Source: HGM05232 sp036661515 (lineage in GTDB: Bacteria > Bacteroidota > Bacteroidia > Bacteroidales > Muribaculaceae). Taken from it: 30,090 nucleotides of DNA. Location of the stretch: positions 1 to 30,090 of the forward strand of contig JAVWYO010000017.1 of assembly GCA_036661515.1 (NCBI GenBank), read 5' to 3'. Shown here in pieces: positions 23,872 to 30,090 of the stretch. The notes under the pieces were generated by a model that was not told the origin of the DNA, did not search any database, and was given only the letters and a program-made list of their open reading frames with translations. The translations under genes and the position numbers were made by a program. The first letter of the stretch is position 1; every line of letters starts with the position of its first letter.

Positions 23872-24654
23872 ATGGATAAGCTTAGTAAAGGCGTAGTTAT
23901 ATTTCTATGCTTCGTCCTTACTTTCCCTTTTCAGTTAGCTGCCGAAGTGACATCAGAGCCTCAAAAAATAGCGAATGTAGCAAAGCCAATTAAGCCCCGT
24001 GTAGCGCGTGTAGAAGTAACTGATGAAGATGTAGCTACCGATTCATTATCAAGCACCAAGCGCGACTCTATTGCAAATATCACAGAGCAAGCAGTAATAG
24101 CTCGACAAGATTCGATAGCAAAAGATTCGATAGACATGGCATATTACGGAAAAGAGAAAATATTTAATCCTAATCCCACCAGAGCTGTGTGGCTCTCAGC
24201 CCTATTTCCTGGATTGGGACAGGTATATAATAGACGATATTGGAAATTGCCTATTGTGGTTGGAGGTTTTGTTGGTATCTCATACGCCATGACATGGAAC
24301 AATAAAATGCTCACAGACTACACCAAAGCGTATGGCGATGCAATGGATAATGATCCAAGCACAAAAAGTTATATGAATTTTTATCCACCAAATACGAAAG
24401 AAGAGAGTATCGATAAATCATGGCTTCAGAAGTCGTTAAAATCAAAAAAAGACTTTTACCGACGAAATCGAGACCTCTCAATAATATGTATGGTAGGGTT
24501 ATATTTCATTTGTATGGTTGATGCCTATGTCGATGCCTCACTTTCACATTTCGACATAACACCCGACCTCTCTATGCAGGTTTATCCTGCAATTATCGAG
24601 CCTAATCAGAATGGATTTCCATCGGTAGGAATCCAATGGGCAATTAATTTTTAG
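23872..24654 (+). CDS. DUF5683 family membrane protein
   Basis: Protein of about 260 residues from ATG 23872; a GTG 21 bases upstream is an alternative. It opens with a signal or anchor segment (GVVIFLCFVLTFPFQLAAE), then a variable exported stretch rich in Asp/Ser. The DUF5683 core begins at about 105 with NPTRAVWLSALFPGLGQVYNRRYWKLPIVVGGFVGISYA, which forms a hydrophobic hairpin, and a second hydrophobic segment (LSIICMVGLYFICMVDAYVDASL) follows. Function is unknown. It lies between parB and a lytic transglycosylase, an arrangement I recall from many Bacteroidales, suggesting an envelope role linked to that cluster. Confidence 0.8.
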   Translation: MDKLSKGVVIFLCFVLTFPFQLAAEVTSEPQKIANVAKPIKPRVARVEVTDEDVATDSLSSTKRDSIANITEQAVIARQDSIAKDSIDMAYYGKEKIFNPNPTRAVWLSALFPGLGQVYNRRYWKLPIVVGGFVGISYAMTWNNKMLTDYTKAYGDAMDNDPSTKSYMNFYPPNTKEESIDKSWLQKSLKSKKDFYRRNRDLSIICMVGLYFICMVDAYVDASLSHFDITPDLSMQVYPAIIEPNQNGFPSVGIQWAINF

Positions 24655-24683
24655 AAACTGTTATTAATTAAGACTTAAACAGA

Positions 24684-26444
24684 ATGAGAAGGAATTTATT
24701 TACATTGCTTTTATGTAGCGCAACAATTATAGCAAGTGCTGCTCCAACGATACTAACAATTAAAGGCTCTATTAGCGATGATGCTATTGTATATCCAGAG
24801 AGCTTTGAAACTGATACTCAAGAGTTGATGAAAAACTGGTATCTTCAAAACTATACTGCGCTTGATGAAAACGTTGACAATAAACCGAGCAAAGATGTTT
24901 CTGATGCCGAATACATCAAACGATTAAAGACTATTCCTTCGATAATAGAAATGCCTTATAACCAGATTGTGCGTAACTACATTAACATGTACACACAGAA
25001 ACGACGCTCTTTGGTAGAAAGCATGCTTGGCATGAGCCTTTATTATATGCCAATTTTTGAGCAGGCTCTTGAAAAAGAAGGACTTCCTCTTGAACTGAAA
25101 TATCTTCCTGTTATAGAATCAGCTCTTAATCCCGATGCGGTGTCGCGCGCTGGAGCTACTGGGCTATGGCAATTTATGCTTGGTACTGCTAAGGGGCTTG
25201 GTCTTGAGGTAAATACTCTTGTTGACGAGCGTCGTGACCCTTATCGTGCATCAGCAAAAGCAGCTACATATCTAAAGAGCCTGCATGGCATTTATGGAGA
25301 TTGGTCGCTTGCTATTGCAGCATATAATTGCGGTCCTGGTAATGTAAATAAAGCTCTACGCCGTGCTGGAGGCACACAAAAAGACTTTTGGGCTATTTAT
25401 CCATTTCTACCTGCCGAAACACGTGGCTATGTACCAGCATTTATTGCTGCAAACTATGTAATGACATACTTTAAGTCACACAATATAAGTCCTGCACTTG
25501 CTAAGCGTCCACTTATAACAGATACAGTGCATGTTACAAAGCGTGTGCATTTACGACAAATCTCAGAGGTATTAAATATTCCTATGGAGGAGATTCAGGT
25601 ACTTAATCCCCACTTTCGCCAAGATATAATACCAGGAGATATTCGTCCTTATTCATTGTCTTTACCATCGCAACAGATATGTAGTTATGTGATGAGCGAA
25701 GATAGCATAATTAGCCATAATGCTAATCTATATGCACGTCGCGATGTAGTGGAGCCTTCAAGCTATAATGTTTCAAGTAATAATAATGATAGCGAGCTAA
25801 AATTAGTTGTAAAATACCATAGAGTAGGACGAGGTGAAAGCATTACTAAAGTTGCAAGAAAATATGGAGTATCGGTAAGTAATATAAAAAAATGGAATAG
25901 GCTTAGAAGAAATTCATTAAGACGTGGACAGACGCTTAAAATAAACACATACAAGCGTGTTAGCGCTCCTGTTGAAGAAGAAGAAAATGTTGAAGAAACT
26001 GTTGACAACCGTCAACTCGCTCAGGCAAAGGTTCGCAATCAGGAAGAAAGTGTTGACAACAATACCGAAGAGGAAGTTGTGGAAGAAGAAGTAATAGAGA
26101 CTCCTGTAAAAAACAGACATAGGAAAACCACAGAAAAAGCGGAACCTCAAAAGAGCAAGAAAAGCAATCAATCTATTGAAAAAGAAGAAAAAAGTAGCAA
26201 AAGCAAATCGATAGAAAAGAAAAAGAAGAAAAGAGACGACGAAAAAACTGATAAGAGGAAGGATAAGAAAAAGAAAAAAGAACGTAATTCAAGAGCTAAA
26301 TCTCACACAGTAAAAAGCGGGGAAAGCCTTGCACGAATTGCTGATAAATATCCTGGAGTTACCGTCTCGGAGTTGAAAAAAGCAAATAATATTACAGGTT
26401 CAAAAATTAAACCTGGACAAAAGATAAAAATTCCTAAGCAATAA
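24684..26444 (+). CDS. MltD-like membrane-bound lytic transglycosylase with two LysM domains
   Basis: Peptidoglycan-cleaving enzyme of 586 residues with an N-terminal signal peptide (LFTLLLCSATIIASAAPT). The SLT domain (about 125-245) has the catalytic Glu145 in VIESALNP, then SRAGATGLWQFM and AIAAYNCGPGNVNKAL, all intact. LysM repeats for glycan binding are at about 376-421 (VGRGESITKVARKYGVS) and 540-585 (VKSGESLARIADKYPG). The ~115 residues between them are a highly charged Lys/Glu-rich linker with runs of EEE and KKKKK. The gene follows DUF5683 by 29 bases. The ORF ends at a hairpin shared with ychF. Confidence 0.93.
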   Translation: MRRNLFTLLLCSATIIASAAPTILTIKGSISDDAIVYPESFETDTQELMKNWYLQNYTALDENVDNKPSKDVSDAEYIKRLKTIPSIIEMPYNQIVRNYINMYTQKRRSLVESMLGMSLYYMPIFEQALEKEGLPLELKYLPVIESALNPDAVSRAGATGLWQFMLGTAKGLGLEVNTLVDERRDPYRASAKAATYLKSLHGIYGDWSLAIAAYNCGPGNVNKALRRAGGTQKDFWAIYPFLPAETRGYVPAFIAANYVMTYFKSHNISPALAKRPLITDTVHVTKRVHLRQISEVLNIPMEEIQVLNPHFRQDIIPGDIRPYSLSLPSQQICSYVMSEDSIISHNANLYARRDVVEPSSYNVSSNNNDSELKLVVKYHRVGRGESITKVARKYGVSVSNIKKWNRLRRNSLRRGQTLKINTYKRVSAPVEEEENVEETVDNRQLAQAKVRNQEESVDNNTEEEVVEEEVIETPVKNRHRKTTEKAEPQKSKKSNQSIEKEEKSSKSKSIEKKKKKRDDEKTDKRKDKKKKKERNSRAKSHTVKSGESLARIADKYPGVTVSELKKANNITGSKIKPGQKIKIPKQ

Positions 26445-26461
26445 TTGCTTTGCAGGATACG

Positions 26462-26497
26462 AGAAAGCGGGAGATTAGTAACAATCCCCCGCTTTCT
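26462..26497. terminator. Bidirectional terminator between mltD-like gene and ychF
   Basis: AGAAAGCGGG (26462-26471) pairs perfectly with CCCGCTTTCT (26488-26497). The stem extends inward by GATT/AATC after one unpaired base each side. It sits between two convergent genes; on the plus strand a TTATATTG tail follows. Confidence 0.8.
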
Positions 26498-26517
26498 TAT
26501 ATTGTGATGATAATGTG

Positions 26518-27621
26518 CTACACGTTGAAACGGAAGTGCATTATATCGCCATCTTGCACGATATATTCTTTACCTTCTACATTCATCTTACCAGCTTCTT
26601 TACATGCAGCTTCGGTACCAAGCGTTACATAATCGATATATTTAATTACTTCGGCACGGATAAATCCTTTTTCAAAATCGGTGTGTATTACTCCTGCGCA
26701 TTGAGGTGCTTTGCTACCTTTAAGATATGTCCATGCTCGCACTTCTTGAACTCCAGCAGTGAGGAATGTTTCAAGATTAAGTAATGAATAGGCTTTGCGT
26801 ATGAGTCGAGAAACGCCAGATTCTTGTAGCCCTATTTCATTAAGGAACATTTGACGCTCTTCGTAGGTATCAAATTCGGCAATTTCAGATTCTGTTTTTG
26901 CTGCAACAATAAGTATCTCGGCCATTTCATCTTTCACCGCTTCACGTACCATATCAACATATTTATTGCCATTTACAGCCGCGGCATCATCTACATTGCA
27001 CACATACATAACAGGCTTACTCGTTAAAAGGAATAATTCACGTGCATATTTTTGTTCATCTTTTGATTCAAAAATTACTGTTCGCGCAGCCTTTCCTTGT
27101 TCGAGAGCCTCCTTATATTGGCGTAAAACTTCATATTGTAACTTAGCCGTTTTATCGCCACCCGTTTGAGCTTGCTTTTGAACTCTTGAAATACGTCCTT
27201 CGATAGTTTCAAGATCTTTTAACTGCAATTCATAATCAATAATCTCCTTATCACGCACTGGGTCGATATTTCCATCGACATGAGTAATATTATCATCGTC
27301 AAAGCAACGTAATACATGAAGTATTGCATCAGTTTCGCGGATGTTTGCAAGAAATTTATTACCAAGTCCTTCACCTTTCGAAGCTCCCTTAACAAGCCCT
27401 GCAATGTCAACGATTTCAACCGTTGTAGGAACGATGCGTTGAGGCGAGATAAGCTCGGCAAGTTTATTTAGACGTTCGTCGGGGACCGTTATCACCCCAA
27501 CATTAGGCTCTATGGTGCAAAAAGGGAAGTTAGCTGATTGCGCTTTAGCGTTTGAAAGGCAGTTAAAAAGAGTAGACTTTCCAACATTAGGAAGTCCAAC
27601 AATACCACATTGAAGTGCCAT
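26518..27621 (-). CDS. ychF: Redox-regulated ATPase YchF (Obg-related)
   Basis: Universally conserved P-loop NTPase that prefers ATP and is tied to ribosome function and oxidative stress. It has 367 residues. GLPNVGKSTLFN is the P-loop at 9-20 and DIAGLVKGASKGEGLG is the G3 region. The G4 position reads CNVDD in place of NKxD, in line with the family's ATP preference. The C-terminal TGS domain ends EYIVQDGDIMHFRFNV. Its -7 box TATCTTTG lies at 27684-27677 on the minus strand. Confidence 0.97.
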   Translation of the reverse strand: MALQCGIVGLPNVGKSTLFNCLSNAKAQSANFPFCTIEPNVGVITVPDERLNKLAELISPQRIVPTTVEIVDIAGLVKGASKGEGLGNKFLANIRETDAILHVLRCFDDDNITHVDGNIDPVRDKEIIDYELQLKDLETIEGRISRVQKQAQTGGDKTAKLQYEVLRQYKEALEQGKAARTVIFESKDEQKYARELFLLTSKPVMYVCNVDDAAAVNGNKYVDMVREAVKDEMAEILIVAAKTESEIAEFDTYEERQMFLNEIGLQESGVSRLIRKAYSLLNLETFLTAGVQEVRAWTYLKGSKAPQCAGVIHTDFEKGFIRAEVIKYIDYVTLGTEAACKEAGKMNVEGKEYIVQDGDIMHFRFNV

Positions 27622-27676
27622 TTATATGCTGTTTATTTAGTTAATTATCTGAATTATTCGATAGATTTACAGTGTG

Positions 27677-27684
27677 CAAAGATA
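27677..27684 (-). promoter_or_regulatory. ychF -7 promoter element
   Basis: TATCTTTG on the minus strand fits TAnnTTTG, about 55 bases before the ychF ATG. The -33 position reads TTTTC, a poor match. Confidence 0.5.
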
Positions 27685-27798
27685 CGACAAATGAATGCAA
27701 AATGAAAATGAAAATTAATTCTTGCATTTTAGCAAAAAAGTAATAGATTTTGCGTTAAGAAATTATGTTAATTGGTTATTTACTCAAGATAAAATAAG

Positions 27799-27806
27799 TA
27801 TATTTG
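27799..27806 (+). promoter_or_regulatory. -7 promoter element of the OmpA/TPR lipoprotein gene
   Basis: TATATTTG fits TAnnTTTG, with 57 bases to the ATG at 27864. A TTGG at 27772 could be a displaced -33 box. The gap 27622-27863 holds the two divergent promoters and AT-rich sequence. Confidence 0.5.
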
Positions 27807-27863
27807 CAGAACTAAACCAGAATAAGTCAAAAATTGAGTGCAAACTAACATCAAAAACGAAAC

Positions 27864-29549
27864 ATGAATACAAAATTAATTTTATCATTGTTATGCGGTT
27901 CCGCTATAGTATTAACGGGATGCAGTAAAAAACTAAATCAGTTTAGTGCTGATTACTTTAGTACAAATCCATCTCCACTTGAAGTAGTAGGCGAGAATGT
28001 ACCAGCGACAGTAACAGCCAATATCCCATCGAAATTCTTTGTAAAGAATGCAGAAGTTACCGTTACCCCATATTTGGTATATGCAGGTAAGGAAACGGCA
28101 TCGGCACCTTATACCGTTCAAGGTGAAAAGGTAAGAGGGAACAACCAAGTTATTCCTTTTGAAAGTGGTTCTACCGTAACAATTCCTGTTATGTATAAAT
28201 ATGAACCCGAAATGATGCACAGTGACCTGTATCTTGGATTTGACGTAAAACAAGGCAAAAAGGCTTATGTTCTACCTCGTGTAAAGGTAGCTGATGGTGT
28301 TATTGCAACAGCTACATTATCTGACGCAGGAACTGTTAAACCAGCAATTGCAGCAGATAAATACCAACGTATAATTAATGAGAAATATAATGCAGATATT
28401 AAATTTCTTATTAATCAAACAAACATTCGTGCTGGCGAGCTTTCTTCAGAAGCAATAAAAGGACTTCATAACGAGTTGAAGGCTGCAAATGCTGCCGATA
28501 ACAAAGAAGTTGAAGGTATTAGTATTTCTTCATACGCATCACCAGAGGGTGGTGTTAAGGTTAATACTCGTGTAGCCGAAGGACGTGAAAAGAGCACACA
28601 AGCCTATCTAAACAAGCAATTGAAAAGTGATAAGATTTCAAAATTTGGTGAACTTACAGCAGATTTCACGGCTCAAGATTGGGAAGGTTTTAAGAGTCTT
28701 GTATCAGCAAGCAATATCCAAGATAAAGATCTTATCTTGAGTGTTCTTGAAATGTACAAAGACCCAGAACAACGCGAGAAGGAGATTCGTAATCTTTCAT
28801 CAGTTTTTGACCAACTTGCAAAAGAGATTCTTCCACAACTACGTTATTCACGTCTTACAGCATCAATTAATGTAATTGGTAAGAGTGATGAGGCTATCAT
28901 GGCAGCTTTTGAAAGCAATCCTAAAGAGCTTAACGTTGATGAAATGCTTTATTGCGCAACACTAACAAAGGATAATAACAAGAAGTTGAAAATCTATGAA
29001 ACTGCTGTTAATCAGTTCCCAGATGACCATCGTGCATATAATAACTTAGGTATGTGCCAATATATCAACAAAGATATTGAATCAGCATCAAGGAACTTCG
29101 CTAAGGCAGGTAGTATGGCTCCAGCAAGTTCTGAAGCTAAGATGAATCTTGGACTTGTGTCATTGGCAAACAATGATTATCGCACAGCTCATGAGAAATT
29201 TGGTAGCGCAGTAGGCGTTAACGAACTTCCTGAAGCTCTTGGTGTACTTTACATGAAGACTGGTGATTACAGTGCAGCAGCAAAATCATTTGGTGATTCA
29301 AAGACTAACAATGCAGCATTATCACAAATTCTTGTAAAGGATTACAGTGCAGCAAAGAAGACTCTTTCATCAATAGAAAATCCTGATGCAACAACACATT
29401 ATTTAAATGCAATTCTTGGTGCTCGCACAAATAATGAACAAGTTGTTACTTCAAATCTACGTAAGGCTGCAAGCCTTGACGGTAACATGGTGAAGAAAGC
29501 AAAGAGCGATCTTGAATTTGCAAAATTTGATATTTCAAAGATTTTTTAG
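27864..29549 (+). CDS. Outer-membrane lipoprotein with OmpA-like core and C-terminal TPR repeats
   Basis: A 561-residue exported lipoprotein. The signal peptide ends in VLTGC, so Cys20 is the lipidation site. Residues about 40-150 form a beta-rich domain (VTVTPYLVYAGKE, RGNNQVIPFESGSTVTIPVMYKYEP). Residues about 215-250 read SISSYASPEGGVKVNTRVAEGREKSTQAYL, which resembles the OmpA C-terminal motif yaSPEG...N..L...R of Bacteroidota. Residues about 360-500 hold TPR-like repeats (HRAYNNLGMCQYINKDIESASRNFAKA, SEAKMNLGLVSLANNDYRTAHEKFGSA). The layout suits an abundant cell-envelope scaffold that contacts peptidoglycan. I give no gene symbol. It is a single-gene unit with promoter and terminator. 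Confidence 0.85.
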   Translation: MNTKLILSLLCGSAIVLTGCSKKLNQFSADYFSTNPSPLEVVGENVPATVTANIPSKFFVKNAEVTVTPYLVYAGKETASAPYTVQGEKVRGNNQVIPFESGSTVTIPVMYKYEPEMMHSDLYLGFDVKQGKKAYVLPRVKVADGVIATATLSDAGTVKPAIAADKYQRIINEKYNADIKFLINQTNIRAGELSSEAIKGLHNELKAANAADNKEVEGISISSYASPEGGVKVNTRVAEGREKSTQAYLNKQLKSDKISKFGELTADFTAQDWEGFKSLVSASNIQDKDLILSVLEMYKDPEQREKEIRNLSSVFDQLAKEILPQLRYSRLTASINVIGKSDEAIMAAFESNPKELNVDEMLYCATLTKDNNKKLKIYETAVNQFPDDHRAYNNLGMCQYINKDIESASRNFAKAGSMAPASSEAKMNLGLVSLANNDYRTAHEKFGSAVGVNELPEALGVLYMKTGDYSAAAKSFGDSKTNNAALSQILVKDYSAAKKTLSSIENPDATTHYLNAILGARTNNEQVVTSNLRKAASLDGNMVKKAKSDLEFAKFDISKIF

Positions 29550-29574
29550 TCGATAGGCTACATTAAGTATAATG

Positions 29575-29612
29575 AAGGCGGTGGTTCATAATTGAACCAT
29601 CGCCTTTCTGTT
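29575..29612 (+). terminator. Intrinsic terminator of the OmpA/TPR lipoprotein gene
   Basis: AAGGCGGTGGTTCA (29575-29588) pairs with TGAACCATCGCCTT (29593-29606) over 14 bp with one G-T pair, followed by TCTGTTTT. Confidence 0.9.
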
Positions 29613-29621
29613 TTATCAGGT

Positions 29622-29646
29622 GTACGCACAGTACGCAGTGTACGCA
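29622..29646. repeat. Three GTACGCA direct repeats with 9-base period
   Basis: GTACGCA occurs at 29622-29628, 29631-29637 and 29640-29646, each spaced by two bases. It lies immediately downstream of the lipoprotein terminator and belongs to the noncoding repeat mosaic that runs to the window end. Confidence 0.85.
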
Positions 29647-29762
29647 CCCTTTTTGTATTTAGCTGATTGGGTGAGCGTTACAAAGATAGCGATGCTTGGT
29701 GGCGGATTTTTGCGAAAAAAAGATGCGTAATGATGAGTTGTGAGATGTGCGTGGGTGGAGTG

Positions 29763-29779
29763 GAACGTCTTCGACGTTC
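29763..29779 (+). repeat. Palindromic element copy 1 (GAACGTC-TTC-GACGTTC)
   Basis: Perfect 7-bp arms around TTC, followed by TGGCTTCGCG. The downstream flank matches that of copy 4 (CTCGCTTCGC), so the repeat unit is about 27-30 bases, longer than the palindrome itself. Confidence 0.85.
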
Positions 29780-29901
29780 TGGCTTCGCGTGAAGTTTTCT
29801 CACACAGAATTCACAGAATTTTTGCTTGTGTTGGGTGGAAGAGTTTTTCCCACAGATAACACAGATTGACACAGATATTTGCGTGGGCGTGGGTGGAGCG
29901 A

Positions 29902-29918
29902 GAACGTCGAAGACGTTG
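29902..29918 (-). repeat. Palindromic element copy 2 (GAACGTC-GAA-GACGTTG)
   Basis: Same core as copy 1 in inverse orientation, preceded by GGAGCGA and followed by CACTTC. On the minus strand its flank aligns with copy 4. Confidence 0.85.
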
Positions 29919-30011
29919 CACTTCAGAACTTTAGTTCTGAAATTTAACCCCATAATGGAGTGAGCACATGCGAACGCAATTGTGGGGTAACCAGCTGATA
30001 AATAACATTCT

Positions 30012-30025
30012 ACGTCGGAGACGTT
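30012..30025 (-). repeat. Palindromic element copy 3 (ACGTC-GGAG-ACGT core)
   Basis: TACGTCGGAGACGTTGCACTCC shares the right half and flank with copy 2, with a shortened left arm. It lies 40 bases before copy 4. Confidence 0.8.
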
Positions 30026-30064
30026 GCACTCCATCGGCGTGTGTTAATACCTGTGTGTGGCGTG

Positions 30065-30081
30065 CAACGTCTCCGACGTTC
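30065..30081 (+). repeat. Palindromic element copy 4 (CAACGTC-TCC-GACGTTC)
   Basis: Same orientation and 3' flank (TCGCTTCGC) as copy 1, cut by the window end. Its reverse complement matches copies 2 and 3. Confidence 0.85.
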
Positions 30082-30090
30082 TCGCTTCGC

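Larger units (their letters stand above)
29616..30090. repeat. Noncoding mosaic of short intergenic repeats
   Basis: No convincing gene is present. From left to right it holds GTACGCA repeats, two TGAGTTG-like heptamers (29734-29747), a palindromic element (29763-29779), paired CACAGAAT (29803 and 29812), three CACAGAT units (29851, 29860, 29870), a second palindromic element (29902-29918), a perfect hairpin TTCAGAACT/AGTTCTGAA (29922-29941), an imperfect ACCCCA/TGGGGT inverted repeat (29947-29988) and two more palindromic elements (30012-30025 and 30065-30081). G-rich GTGGGTGGA stretches recur between them. It resembles the repeat-rich spacers seen in Bacteroidales genomes. Confidence 0.75.

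Noticed and set aside
26450..26784. Short plus-strand frames opposite the 3' end of ychF
   Set aside because: They overlap the terminator and the ychF TGS domain in antisense and carry no recognisable features.
29681..29688. Minus-strand TATCTTTG resembling a -7 promoter box
   Set aside because: It would fire towards the end of the lipoprotein gene and its terminator; no -33 box and no gene follow, so it is probably coincidence or repeat remnant.
29678..30034. Open frame of 118 codons on the minus strand
   Set aside because: It runs through the palindromic and CACAGAT repeats, which give its repeated Cys/Val and Asn/Val/Asp-rich segments; there is no family resemblance, promoter or neighbour link, so it is a chance frame in repeat DNA.

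Overview
The window reads as a low-GC chromosomal segment of a member of the Bacteroidales (Bacteroidota). Three things support this. Promoters of the TTTG-N19-TAnnTTTG type precede several genes. The gene neighbourhoods are typical of the order: argR-GNAT-argG-argC-argD-proC and parA-parB-DUF5683-mltD. The intergenic repeats are also familiar there, such as TGAGTTN heptamers and CACAGAT runs. I cannot fix family or genus from the sequence. No rRNA, tRNA, CRISPR, IS element or prophage was seen; this is mostly housekeeping sequence with one physiologically interesting island, the kdp locus.

Layout: a heptamer repeat array (1-91) lies before a class I aminotransferase. This gene converges on fructose-bisphosphate aldolase across a shared terminator. 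A divergent promoter region then leads to speA (biosynthetic arginine decarboxylase), truA and an NtrC-type sigma-54 response regulator that starts with TTG. After a strong terminator comes a -24/-12-like promoter and a tightly packed operon: a 31-codon membrane microprotein, kdpF (26 codons), kdpA, kdpB, kdpC, a 67-codon secreted peptide, a stand-alone KdpD sensor module and a separate HAMP-PAS histidine kinase. A high-affinity K+ pump is therefore flanked by parts of an unusual control circuit: KdpD split from its kinase, and a sigma-54 activator in place of KdpE.

On the minus strand follow a GIN-domain (DUF2807) lipoprotein made of ten GSGD turns, then rplU-rpmA. Diverging from rplU is the arginine/proline operon (argR, GNAT acyltransferase, argG, argC, argD, proC) and a short SSB that lacks the acidic tail. 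Next come parA-parB, a DUF5683 membrane protein and a LysM lytic transglycosylase, which together suit a chromosome segregation and envelope cluster. ychF converges on them. The last gene is a lipoprotein with an OmpA-like core and TPR repeats.

The final ~475 bases (29616-30090) hold no convincing gene. They are a mosaic of short palindromes and direct repeats, including four copies of an ACGTC/GACGT palindromic element in both orientations.
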